64,000 nucleotides of DNA from Gracilimonas sp. GTDB lineage: Bacteria; Bacteroidota; Rhodothermia; Balneolales; Balneolaceae. Under the pieces are notes generated by a model, which ran no database searches, was not told the DNA's origin, and was given only the letters and a program-made list of their open reading frames with translations. Below are positions 9,801-17,347 of this stretch, piece by piece; position 1 is the stretch's first letter; each line of letters begins with the position of its first letter. Where the stretch lies: positions 546,384 to 610,383 of the forward strand of contig NZ_JABURM010000006.1 of the NCBI RefSeq assembly GCF_014762685.1, in the 5' to 3' direction. The position numbers and the translations under genes were made by a program.

Positions 9801-9969
9801 TACCAGTAACCGTAGTTGATCGGCCTCCACGAAAAGGGCCAATATTTCGATATGTTAAAGTTTCATAGAGTGTTTCATCAACAGGATAATTCGATATTGT
9901 TTCCTGTGCATTTGTGGGCGAATATATTCCCAAACAAAAAATTAGTGCTAAGAGAGAAAGCTGTTTCAT
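6841..9969 (-). CDS. Large secreted VPS10/sortilin-like Asp-box (BNR) propeller protein
   Basis: About 1042 residues from ATG 9969, whose product begins MKQLSLLALIFCLGIYS, a clear signal peptide cut near TNAQ. A TTG 21 bases upstream is a less likely start. The first 720 residues carry about eleven Asp-box motifs (TTDGGTTW, STDAGETW, TKDGGENW, TTDAGKTW, SSDRGVTW, SKNAGETW and others). These are the turns of beta-propellers of the sortilin/VPS10 or xyloglucanase-like type. The last 320 residues are a non-propeller part with beta-sandwich-like sequence (DAAPGKYKVKLSIGD) and a helical tail. Such proteins in marine Bacteroidota-type bacteria are extracytoplasmic and often annotated as glycosyl hydrolases. 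No catalytic residues can be assigned here, so enzyme activity is unproven. It is monocistronic with its own terminator. Confidence 0.85.
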   Translation of the reverse strand: MKQLSLLALIFCLGIYSPTNAQETISNYPVDETLYETLTYRNIGPFRGGRSTTVTGIPGDIYTYYMGTTGGGVWKTTDGGTTWHVISDGYFNTTGIGDVTVAPSDNNIIYVGTGEGPVRGVKTSHGDGVYKSTDAGETWTHIGLEATRHISRVFIHPKNPDVVYVAAQGNPWGPNEERGIYLTKDGGENWEKILYVNENSGIADLSVDPSNPDIMMATSWDFNRKPWYVQSGGPGSKVWKTTDAGKTWKEITKGLPELKGKMGISISPANPKIVYMAIEALGKEGGVYRSDDGGESFVQTSNDPTTYARAWYYMHIVADPSDEDELWVLNSFAMKSIDGGKTFSGSMFTHVDHHDMWINPENSDNMINANDGGGAVTYNGGETWSSIRNQPTGQFYRAITDNQYPYRVYSGQQDNSSIVIDSRTSDGGIGEMHWNIIRAGESSTVGFDADNPRFIYSTYFASNFIEWDSEIDNVRMVRPYPERVSGEQPKNLKYRANWNGPVLVSPHNPSVIYYGSQYVMKSSDRGVTWDVISKDLTRNNKDHQGKGGGPISNEQITAESYNNLFNIEESPIKEGVIWVGSDDGLVHVSKNAGETWTNVTPKGLPEAIINVVEPSPHDPASAYIAVAGYKMNDFTPYIYKTNNYGSSWEKIVTGIPGNTFARSVREDPDRKGLLYAGTETGVFVSFNDGENWQPLQNNLPEVPITDLRVKRKDLVVATQGRALWILDDLTPLHQISDEVANADYYLYKPRDFNTGVSISYSVDVAPGENAPSDLQITYVLNKEVGKDVPMSLEIIDSTGKVVHSEASNEPPTQCDSMKRPQLERSSGAHIYSWNMRVGMFDCIKEVTTTSRNLSAYDAAPGKYKVKLSIGDFSQTQDFELKIHPNILKSIPNAASSFDERDKLSASLFVAATEMAKGVRDLRQVQRQIDFALDVSENKEVKDKGAALNQTIEDWIAEILQKEMRTGQHNYQFEARLLLKYKDFLNQMSKNIPVTAGSRDVTRDYLKEWSDLKMKLNSIKNQSVKNYSSLLVSNGLPEIYWPE

Positions 9970-10171
9970 TGGTAAGAAGTTGAAATTCAAGGTTTAGGCG
10001 GTTTAAAGAAAAGATTTGCCGTTTTGAACGTACTGATTATTTCTAGCACTAAAAAAACCGAATAAAGTTTTTACAAAATGAATATTCAAAATTAGATAAG
10101 TCTTTCTTTAAATCCTGTAAGGCTGATTTTCGTTGAATGCAGTTTCTTCTACTTCTGTTTACATTAAGGCT

Positions 10172-10747
10172 ATGGAAAAAATGACACTGCATATTAAAAA
10201 CATGGTTTGTGACCGCTGTGAGATGGTTATTGAAACTGCGCTTACGGCGCTTGGGCTGGAAGTCAATCACGTGCAATTGGGGAAAGCGGAAGTCACCCGA
10301 AAAGGGGAAAAGCCGACCATGCATGAAATCGAAAAAGAACTGGAACGGTTCAATTTTGGGTTGATTAAAGATGATGAGTCAGTTTTGGTCGAACGGGTGA
10401 AAACTACGTTGATTGAGTGGGTAGATTCGGGCAGCCTGGAAACGGAGGAGGTCTCGCTTTCGGATTATCTGGCAAAAAAATTGACAAAAAGCTACACGTC
10501 CATATCCCGGGTGTTTTCGAGAAAGGAAGAAATCACCATCGAAAAATATTTCATCCGGCTTAAAATTGAAAAAGCTAAAGAATTAGTAGAATATGGGAAT
10601 CTCAGCTTTAGCGAAATTGCTTATAAACTTGGATATAAAAATCTGCAACATCTTTCCCGGCAGTTTAAGGAAATAACGGGGATGAGTATGAGTGAATATC
10701 AAAAGCTGCAAAATCCCGAGCGCAAATCCCTTGATAAGATTTCATAA
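10172..10747 (+). CDS. HMA-like/AraC fusion regulator, copy 1
   Basis: A 191-residue one-component regulator. The N-terminal 65 residues (HIKNMVCDRCEMVIETAL...) follow the ferredoxin-like heavy-metal-associated pattern with a metal-binding CxxC. The C-terminal 110 residues are a complete AraC/XylS domain with two helix-turn-helices (LSDYLAKKLTKSYTSISRVF; LSFSEIAYKLGYKNLQHLSR then QFKEITGMSMSEYQ). ATG 10172 was chosen over an in-frame TTG at 10133 because family similarity begins right after it. A TAAGG lies just upstream. A clear paralogue sits at 14244-14810 on the other strand. The genes between them (TauE/SafE permease, methyltransferase, Zn/Cd-type ATPase) are likely targets. Sensing a soft or thiophilic metal through CxxC is inferred from the domain. 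Confidence 0.85.
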   Translation: MEKMTLHIKNMVCDRCEMVIETALTALGLEVNHVQLGKAEVTRKGEKPTMHEIEKELERFNFGLIKDDESVLVERVKTTLIEWVDSGSLETEEVSLSDYLAKKLTKSYTSISRVFSRKEEITIEKYFIRLKIEKAKELVEYGNLSFSEIAYKLGYKNLQHLSRQFKEITGMSMSEYQKLQNPERKSLDKIS

Positions 10748-10802
10748 TGGAACGGGGATTGGACGGATTGTCGCAGATTTTTATAAATGAAGATACCACA
10801 AC

Positions 10803-10866
10803 AACTTTTCCAAAGTTAAAAAGGATGCGTAAATATAATTCTACTCATACTAACTTTGGAAAAGTT
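10803..10866. promoter_or_regulatory. Paired operator-like palindromes upstream of the TauE/SafE gene
   Basis: AACTTTTCCAAAGTTA (10803-10818) and its exact reverse complement (10851-10866) form a perfect 16-base inverted repeat 32 bases apart. Each arm is itself a 6-3-6 palindrome (AACTTT-TCC-AAAGTT). An AT-rich TAAATATAATT between them could be a promoter core. Two dyad sites flanking a promoter, 66 bases before the next start codon, suggest an operator. A long RNA hairpin is the alternative. Confidence 0.55.
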
Positions 10867-10931
10867 AGTAAGGAAGCATTGCAACGCGCTCTTTACTGGC
10901 CCAAGATCATTTTCAAAAATAGATTCATTCA

Positions 10932-11693
10932 ATGATCGAATCCCTGTTTACAGAACCCTGGTGGATGTATGCTGGTGTCTTCTTTGCGGGTATGGGAGCA
11001 TATATTATTTCAGTAATTGCTGGGGGTGGAGGTTCATTAATCATGATCCCGGTTATGAATTTTATGGTAGGCTCAAAAGCGGTGGCTCCTATCATAAATC
11101 TGGGAGATATGATTGGGCGGCCATCAAGATTGATCATCTTTTGGAAAGATATTCGTTGGGATGTGGTGCAATGGTACGCCCCAGCTGCCGTAACCGGCGT
11201 ACTGCTGGCCGGATGGTTGTTTACCCGGGTTGAGGCTGATTGGTTTCAGGTCATTATAGGGGTATTTTTGGTCAGTACGGTTTTTCAATATCGTTTTGGG
11301 AAGAAAGAACGAACATTTGAGATGAAGAAATGGTATTGGCTTCCGCTTGGTGTCGGAGTGGCAACGATCTCAACCATAGTTGGCGGACTCGGCCCCGTTC
11401 TCAATCCTTTTTACCTGAATGCCGGTATCCTGAAAGAAGAAATGATTGCCACTAAAACTGCCAATTCCTTTTTTATGGGAGCCGTGCAGATCGGAACTTA
11501 TACTTTTATCGGGGCTTTGTATGGAGACCTTTGGGTCTTTGGAATCATTCTCGGCTTGGGGGCCACAGCCGGCAACCTAATCGGCAAGAAATTGCTTAGC
11601 TTCATGACTGATGAAACCTTCCGAAAATATGTCCTCGGCGTTATGGTGATCAGCGGAGTGTATATGATATTATCGAAAGTTGGGGTTTTATAG
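10932..11693 (+). CDS. TauE/SafE family membrane permease
   Basis: A 253-residue polytopic membrane protein of the sulfite exporter TauE/SafE (DUF81) family. The N-terminal glycine-rich helix ISVIAGGGGSLIMIPVM and the second-repeat counterpart ISTIVGGLGPVLNPFYL are the two family signatures. Family members move sulfite, sulfoacetate or other sulfur-containing anions, and some are linked to metal or thiol stress. The gene follows the HMA-AraC regulator on the same strand after 184 bases that hold the paired palindromes, and precedes the methyltransferase by 38 bases. It is therefore probably controlled by that regulator. The substrate is unknown. A link to metal detoxification is inference from position only. 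Confidence 0.88.
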   Translation: MIESLFTEPWWMYAGVFFAGMGAYIISVIAGGGGSLIMIPVMNFMVGSKAVAPIINLGDMIGRPSRLIIFWKDIRWDVVQWYAPAAVTGVLLAGWLFTRVEADWFQVIIGVFLVSTVFQYRFGKKERTFEMKKWYWLPLGVGVATISTIVGGLGPVLNPFYLNAGILKEEMIATKTANSFFMGAVQIGTYTFIGALYGDLWVFGIILGLGATAGNLIGKKLLSFMTDETFRKYVLGVMVISGVYMILSKVGVL

Positions 11694-11731
11694 AAATGAA
11701 GACTATAGTCTGAAAGCTCAATAATAAACTC

Positions 11732-12187
11732 ATGCTAAAACTGAAAATACCACCCGTCATTATTTTCCTGATTTGCATTGGCTTGATGTGGACAATCCAT
11801 CATTTTATCCCTAACCAAAGCGTTCTATTTGAAGCAGGAAAATTCATCGCTATTGGGTTGATGACCTTAGGTGGGTTGATCGGTGTACTTGGAGTGATAG
11901 AGTTTGCCCGAGAATCCACTACGGTAAATCCACATAAACCTGAGAACACCAAAAAATTTGTTCAGTCAGGAGTCTATAAATTCTCCCGAAACCCAATGTA
12001 TTTGGGGCTGCTGATTGTTTTGTTGAGCCCGGTGTTTTATTGGGGAAATGCATTTATCCTGATAATTCTTCCACTTTTTGTTTGGTACATGAATGAATTT
12101 CAGATCAAACCAGAAGAAGAGGCCATGAAGCAGAAGTTCGGGGATAAATTTTTGGAGTATAAAAAGGAAGTCCGTCGATGGATTTGA
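11732..12187 (+). CDS. Isoprenylcysteine carboxyl methyltransferase-like membrane protein
   Basis: A 151-residue integral membrane protein of the ICMT/PEMT-like family, with about four helices. The SAM-binding signature is visible as GVYKFSRNPMYLGLLIVLLS and a terminal E-x-x-x-x-x-KFGDKFLEYKKEVRRWI stretch. These small bacterial enzymes are SAM-dependent methyltransferases of lipids or small molecules, often found beside heavy-metal transporters, and no substrate is established. It lies 38 bases after the TauE/SafE gene, probably in the same transcript. It ends 12 bases from the convergent P-type ATPase gene, with no terminator visible between the two. Confidence 0.85.
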   Translation: MLKLKIPPVIIFLICIGLMWTIHHFIPNQSVLFEAGKFIAIGLMTLGGLIGVLGVIEFARESTTVNPHKPENTKKFVQSGVYKFSRNPMYLGLLIVLLSPVFYWGNAFILIILPLFVWYMNEFQIKPEEEAMKQKFGDKFLEYKKEVRRWI

Positions 12188-12199
12188 TGGCTGCATTTA

Positions 12200-14149
12200 T
12201 CAGCAAACTTCACAACAGTTTTCGGAGGCTTTATTTGATTCGGAGTATGTTTTATCGATTCCGAAGAAAGCCAAAAGCGATAATTTTTCATCTGAGAAGT
12301 TTCTCTGAACACGAATGGCATTCGCAATTGCTATTAAAGCAACGCCCACGTCCGCAAAAATAGCTTCCCACATGGTTGCAATGCCAACGGCGGCAAGAGC
12401 CATCACCAAGATCTTAATTCCCAAGGCAAAGCCAATATTCTGCCAAACCACTTTGTGTGTAAATTTTGCAATACGGATAGCCTGCGGAATTTTTGACGGC
12501 TGGTCAGTCTGGATGACCACATCCGCTGTTTCGATAGCAGCATCCGAGCCCATGCCGCCCATGGCAATACCCACATCGGCCAGAGTGATTACCGGCGCAT
12601 CATTCAACCCGTCTCCCACAAACCCAACAACGTGATTCGAACGTAAGGATTCTTTTACTTTCTCATATTTCCCGTCAGGAAGCAATCCGCCAAAGGCCTG
12701 ATCGATACCAAGCTCTTTGGCTATAGAATCCGTGGTCTGCTGATTATCACCGGATAGCATGATCAATTCACTAACACCTAAATTCCGAAGTTCTTTAAGG
12801 GCTTGTATGGCATCTGTTTTTATTTTGTCGGAAATCAAAATGGTTCCGATATGTATTCCATCAGCAGCTATATATACGAAGGCAGATGGTTTGCCATTAT
12901 CAATTTCAGAAACAGAAACTTCATGCTCCTCCAGTAATTTTCGATTGCCTACCAGAATTTCCTCTTCCCCGATAGTTCCTTTAAGGCCACGGCCGGGTAT
13001 TTCCTGTATATCGTCGGCTTCCGGGATTTCCTGACCGTTGGTAAACTGGATAATGGCTTTTGCTACAGGGTGAGATGAGTGTTGTTCCAGTGAAGCAGCT
13101 AATTGCAATATTTGGGAAGTTTCATGCCCATTTACGGAATGGATCTCCTGTACTTCAAAAACCCCTTCGGTCATGGTTCCGGTTTTATCCAAAAACAGGG
13201 TTTTCATTTTCCGAAGCTGGTCAAGATAATCGGAACCCTTCAGGAGAATGCCATTCTGGGAAGCGGCCCCTATTCCCCCGAAGTATCCCAGTGGAATAGA
13301 AATCACTAACCCACACGGACAGGAAACTACAAGAAAGATCAATGCGCGGTAAAACCAATCTTCAAATACATATGATTCAACAAACAGCCAGGGCAGGAAT
13401 GTGAGAGTTACGGCCAGCCATACCACAATCGGGGTATAAATTTTGGCAAAACGGGTCATAAAGCGTTGAGTGGGGGCTTTGCGTTGTGAAGCTTCCTGTA
13501 CCATATTTAGGATATCGGAAAGGCGCGAATCTTCATAACCCTTGGTGACTTTTATGCGTACCGGAACGAGTTCGTTGACAGATCCGGCCCAAACTTCCTC
13601 TCCGGCATTTCGGGACATCGGCTTGGATTCTCCCGTTAAAGCGGCGGTATTGAATGAAGCCCGATTGGTGAGCAGTTCACCATCGAGCGGAACCTTGGCA
13701 CCGGGTTTTACTTGAATGATCTCTCCGCTTTCTACTTCTGAAGGATGAACTTCTTCTGTCCCCCCGTTTCGCTCCACAGCAGCAATATCCGGTTGCTGGT
13801 TAATGAGAGATTCAATAGAATGGCGTGCCTTTCGTACAGCATTTCCCTGGGCATATTCTCCTATCATATAGAAGAGCATTACAGCGACTCCTTCGGCATA
13901 TTCCCCAAGAATAAACGCCCCAACCGTTGCAATTCCCATTAGCAGGAATTCACTGAAGATGGTTCCTTTTTGGATGGATTTGAAAGCCTTAATCCAAACC
14001 GGCGCTCCCACAAACAGGTAGGAAATGAGGTAGAAGGGTAAGAATACATACTCATTTCCGGAAAAGTCAATCCAATGCTGAACGGCCAAAGCCGCAATTA
14101 AAAAAACGGCCGACCAAACAACCTCATAGTACTTTTTTATGAATTCCAT
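12200..14149 (-). CDS. P1B-type heavy-metal ATPase, Zn/Cd/Pb class
   Basis: A 649-residue metal-exporting P-type ATPase. The phosphorylation motif DKTGTMTEG is near residue 320, the HP motif SSHPVAKAI follows it, and the hinge GDGLNDAPVI is near 510. The membrane metal site is SCPCGLVIS (about 278). In the final helices, the Lys in NIGFALGIK and the Asp in IFADVGVAL match the ZntA/CadA Lys-Asp pair, indicating Zn2+/Cd2+/Pb2+ rather than Cu+. It lacks any N-terminal HMA domain and instead ends in a cysteine cluster (ENCCEVC) that could act as a metal-binding tail. The HMA-AraC copy 2 gene lies directly upstream on the same strand (94-base gap). Metal class is inferred from motifs. Confidence 0.92.
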   Translation of the reverse strand: MEFIKKYYEVVWSAVFLIAALAVQHWIDFSGNEYVFLPFYLISYLFVGAPVWIKAFKSIQKGTIFSEFLLMGIATVGAFILGEYAEGVAVMLFYMIGEYAQGNAVRKARHSIESLINQQPDIAAVERNGGTEEVHPSEVESGEIIQVKPGAKVPLDGELLTNRASFNTAALTGESKPMSRNAGEEVWAGSVNELVPVRIKVTKGYEDSRLSDILNMVQEASQRKAPTQRFMTRFAKIYTPIVVWLAVTLTFLPWLFVESYVFEDWFYRALIFLVVSCPCGLVISIPLGYFGGIGAASQNGILLKGSDYLDQLRKMKTLFLDKTGTMTEGVFEVQEIHSVNGHETSQILQLAASLEQHSSHPVAKAIIQFTNGQEIPEADDIQEIPGRGLKGTIGEEEILVGNRKLLEEHEVSVSEIDNGKPSAFVYIAADGIHIGTILISDKIKTDAIQALKELRNLGVSELIMLSGDNQQTTDSIAKELGIDQAFGGLLPDGKYEKVKESLRSNHVVGFVGDGLNDAPVITLADVGIAMGGMGSDAAIETADVVIQTDQPSKIPQAIRIAKFTHKVVWQNIGFALGIKILVMALAAVGIATMWEAIFADVGVALIAIANAIRVQRNFSDEKLSLLAFFGIDKTYSESNKASENCCEVC

Positions 14150-14243
14150 GTAAGAAGGAGTGGTTTTTTAATATCGGGTCCTAAAGTATTAAGAAGGGAA
14201 AAAGGAGTCTTACACTTTTCTGTCTTTCTTGTGCAGGATTGTG

Positions 14244-14810
14244 TTAGACCTCATCAATGGAAATACGTCGGTTTTCTTTGATCTCACTGAAATGTGAGGG
14301 GGATAAGCCGGTTTCTTTTTTGAATTGCCTGGAAAAGTGTTGCTGACTGCTGTAGCCAAGGTTGTAGGCAATTTCACTTAGGCTTTGCTCGCCATACACT
14401 ATCAATTCTTTAGCGCGCTCAATTTTTTGAAGGATGTAGTAGCGTTCTATGGATTTTCCCTCTACCCCTGAAAATAAACGGCTCAGTTGTTGATAATCTT
14501 TATGAAGCTTTTTGGCGAGATAATCGGAAAGCGGGCTTTCAAGTTTGCGTCCTGTACGAACCAATTGAATGATAAGTTGTTTTATTTGCTCAACGAGTCG
14601 GCTGTTTTGGTCATTAATAACATCAAATCCATGCTTGCGAACCAATTCGGTAAAATCCTCTTGTTGGTCTTTATCAATAGGGTTTTGCAAGGTGACTTCC
14701 CCGAGCTCTACTTTCTTTACGGGAAACCCGGCCTGATCCAGTTTTTCCCGGAGCACTTCGCCGCAATGGCTGCATACCATGTTTTTTATGTGAAAGTGTT
14801 GATGATCCAT
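14244..14810 (-). CDS. HMA-like/AraC fusion regulator, copy 2
   Basis: A 188-residue paralogue of the protein at 10172-10747 with the same architecture. Residues 1-65 are HMA-like with HIKNMVCSHCGEVL (CxxC), followed by a short linker and a full AraC domain (LSDYLAKKLHKDYQQLSRLF; LSEIAYNLGYSSQQHFSRQF, KKETGLSP). The most conserved blocks between the copies are HIKNMVC, LSDYLAKKL and SEIAY-LGY. It lies upstream of the Zn/Cd-type ATPase on the same strand, so it probably activates or co-transcribes with it. A CxxC that binds metal would couple metal level to ATPase expression. No ligand-binding cupin of classical AraC proteins is present. Family and architecture are clear and the metal is not. 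Confidence 0.86.
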   Translation of the reverse strand: MDHQHFHIKNMVCSHCGEVLREKLDQAGFPVKKVELGEVTLQNPIDKDQQEDFTELVRKHGFDVINDQNSRLVEQIKQLIIQLVRTGRKLESPLSDYLAKKLHKDYQQLSRLFSGVEGKSIERYYILQKIERAKELIVYGEQSLSEIAYNLGYSSQQHFSRQFKKETGLSPSHFSEIKENRRISIDEV

Positions 14811-14873
14811 ATGAAATAAAGGTAGGAAAGCTGTAAGATCATTCCCAAATGTTAAGGAAATAATGGGAATGCT

Positions 14874-15689
14874 TTAAGGTGCACTTACTAAAACAATATT
14901 CTCCGCAATTAATCCTTTGTCATTTTCGGTGATATCAAATTCAAAAATGAGATCACGACTGGGGAGATAGCTGGTATCAAAATCACCTTCAAATTGTGAG
15001 ATGTGGGCAAATACGGTTTTGTAGGGTGAGCTTTCCTCTCGGGAGTCAGTTATCCACAGACAATCTTCTTTGCGGGTGAGAAACCGAAGAAAGCCATAAC
15101 CTTCATCTTGAGTAAAATCATAGCAAACACCCCGAACACGTGAACCATTTTCCCCCCATTCGTAAGGAGATTCAATGGGTAACAACCCCGGAATTAAATA
15201 TCCGGATACTGATGAATCAACAGTTCTTTTTAGGGAGGAAGAGATATTATCAAAACCAACCAGTTCTACACGGCAACCCTTATTTTGTAAAGCATTTACT
15301 ACACTCACGTAGCTTCCACTGCTGCTGAGCAGCACAATTTTATCAAGATAGTCGGCTTGCACCAGCATATCTACCGCCATATCCATGTCAATGGTAGACT
15401 TTGATATTTTTTCCCCGGTTTCGTGGTTTGTATATGTTTGAACCGGTTTCTCGGTCACTTTGTATTCAAAATCCCGAAGTACTTCACAAAATCGATGGGT
15501 TTTTTTACGATAGTCATGATCTTCCTTAAGGCGATCGGCATCATAGCATAGATATACATTTAAACGGGAGGCCACACCGCCACCTCGGCATGCAAACATT
15601 CTTAAAATATCGTATCGAAGCCCGAAACCTCCATTCATAGTGACGTTAACGGCATCCACATAAATTCCCACGCGCTCTTTTGTATTCAT
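14874..15689 (-). CDS. NYN-domain protein fused to a cold-shock-like domain
   Basis: A 271-residue, two-domain protein. Residues 1-165 follow the NYN/LabA PIN-like nuclease fold: GIYVDAVNV with the first acidic residue, then TIDMDMAVDMLV with two more. The strand that normally reads SGDGDF is LLSSSGSYVSVV here, so the last catalytic acidic residues are replaced by Ser. Residues 185-270 look like a cold-shock (S1-like) RNA-binding domain (GVCYDFTQDEGYGFLRFL, KTVFAHISQF, KGLIAENIVLV). RNA binding is likely, but cleavage is doubtful with this substitution. It is a single gene between the regulator and flippase genes, with about 150 AT-rich bases on its downstream-of-flippase side. No partner is evident. 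Confidence 0.75.
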   Translation of the reverse strand: MNTKERVGIYVDAVNVTMNGGFGLRYDILRMFACRGGGVASRLNVYLCYDADRLKEDHDYRKKTHRFCEVLRDFEYKVTEKPVQTYTNHETGEKISKSTIDMDMAVDMLVQADYLDKIVLLSSSGSYVSVVNALQNKGCRVELVGFDNISSSLKRTVDSSVSGYLIPGLLPIESPYEWGENGSRVRGVCYDFTQDEGYGFLRFLTRKEDCLWITDSREESSPYKTVFAHISQFEGDFDTSYLPSRDLIFEFDITENDKGLIAENIVLVSAP

Positions 15690-15839
15690 AATAATATCCG
15701 GGTATTGGTAATTTTAATAAATAATATCGAATGGAAGAGAGTTGCCTACGTATATATTAACTCTAAGTCCACCAATCAATTAACTCAAAAAAATAGCACA
15801 GAATCAACCTAATTAATTAATCAATAATCTTAAAAGTAA

Positions 15840-17309
15840 TTAGGATTCCCGGGAAAGAACTAAAGTTTTGTATGTGATTAAACTGATGGACAGTAATCCG
15901 GCTATTAACAATAAAACAGAAGCGGCAAGGTCACTTAATCCAAAGTTAATGACCGTAGGTTTAAGATAATAAAAGCCGGCAGCAAGCAACATAACTCCAA
16001 AACCGGAAACCAATTTATAAGGCACTGAAAAAGCAGTGGTTGAGTAATAATAAATCAGCAGGGCCATTACAGAATAGCTCATTAGAGTGGCTAGGGCAGA
16101 TCCCATCATGCCGAAAAATGGAATCATAATCAGGTTTGCTATAATGGTAATACCGGCACCAATTAGGGTGATCTGGGGTAAGCGTTTTGTGGTTTCACTG
16201 ATAAAAATTCCGGCTGAAAAATTTATATACCAACCCTGGAACCAGTATGCCAACAGCAAAACGGGAACAATAACTAGTCCACCCCAGAATTTTTCATCTA
16301 CTAAATAAAAATCGAGGAAGGGTACTTTTATAGATACAATTTGTTCAGCAAAAAGGGCTACAGAAAGAAAAATAACTGCTGCAGCAAAATTGAATAGTGA
16401 AAAAGTTTGAGAAAATGTTCTTGGCGCCGATTCTTCTTCTGACTGCCGCATAAAAAAGGGCTGCCATGCCATTCGAAACATTTGTACCAACAACAGCATG
16501 AAAACGGCCAATTTATAACAGGCGCTGTATATTCCGACAATATCGTCTGGAGAATAGTCCGGCCCATAAAGTACTTCTACAGTTTCAGGATCCATGGATT
16601 TCAGGAAAAAACGGTCCATCAGTTCATTAATCACATGTCCAAAACCCGCGGGTACAAAGGGCAAACCAAAAAATAAGGTTTTCTTGAGCAGTTCTTTGTT
16701 CCAGGTCCCTGCAAACATGGGAAGGGTTATCAGCCAGGTCGCCAGGGCTGTTAAAAGTGAAGCCGCCAGATTGCTTATGAACACAGCTTCAATGCCATAG
16801 TTAAGCCCAAGGATGAGATAAAAATTAAGACCTATATTTACTAATACATTCCCGGTTTTGATGATAGCAAACGAGAGGGATTTACGTACCAGCCGTAACT
16901 CTGCAAACGGAACCACGGCAATGGTATCAAAAAAGAGAATGCCCAACATCATCCATAATATCGGGTCGCCGGGTTCAAGCCCGATCATTGGAGAAATAAG
17001 CGGCTGTGCCATCCAGATTACCAATACAAAGATGCCGGAAGTGCCTAACAGAAATAGCTGTAAGGTTTTAAAAATACTTTTGGCTTCATCACGGTCTTTG
17101 CCGTAGCGGATGTAGGCCGATTCCATCCCCATCGTAAAAAGTACATTGAATAGGGCTATAGCCGCAAAAATCAAGCTGATTACCCCATACTGATCTTGAT
17201 CAAAAACCCCGGTATGCAGTGGAACCAAAAGATACCCGATAAACCTTGCCAGCACGCTGCTGATGCCGTAAACCAAGGTGTCAGAAAAAAGTTCTTTGAG
17301 TTTAGTCAA
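15840..17309 (-). CDS. Oligosaccharide flippase (Wzx/MATE-like) family protein
   Basis: A 489-residue protein with about 12-14 predicted membrane helices and a typical polysaccharide-biosynthesis opening: DTLVYGISSVLARFIGYLLV followed by YGVISLIFA. Such proteins flip lipid-linked sugars across the inner membrane for LPS, O-antigen or exopolysaccharide assembly. The start is a TTG at 17309. No in-frame ATG lies upstream, and the family alignment supports beginning there. No glycosyltransferases are next to it. It lies 38 bases after aroQ on the same strand, so it may be read from the hit-aroQ promoter. Substrate unknown. Confidence 0.87.
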   Translation of the reverse strand: MTKLKELFSDTLVYGISSVLARFIGYLLVPLHTGVFDQDQYGVISLIFAAIALFNVLFTMGMESAYIRYGKDRDEAKSIFKTLQLFLLGTSGIFVLVIWMAQPLISPMIGLEPGDPILWMMLGILFFDTIAVVPFAELRLVRKSLSFAIIKTGNVLVNIGLNFYLILGLNYGIEAVFISNLAASLLTALATWLITLPMFAGTWNKELLKKTLFFGLPFVPAGFGHVINELMDRFFLKSMDPETVEVLYGPDYSPDDIVGIYSACYKLAVFMLLLVQMFRMAWQPFFMRQSEEESAPRTFSQTFSLFNFAAAVIFLSVALFAEQIVSIKVPFLDFYLVDEKFWGGLVIVPVLLLAYWFQGWYINFSAGIFISETTKRLPQITLIGAGITIIANLIMIPFFGMMGSALATLMSYSVMALLIYYYSTTAFSVPYKLVSGFGVMLLAAGFYYLKPTVINFGLSDLAASVLLLIAGLLSISLITYKTLVLSRES

Positions 17310-17347
17310 TGCGGTAATTTGGTTATATCTGAATTAAGTGGAAGTAA

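Noticed and set aside
10747-10935. Plus-strand open frame of 62 codons after HMA-AraC copy 1
   Set aside because: It runs through the paired palindromes and into the TauE/SafE start, with no family resemblance; better explained as a regulatory spacer.
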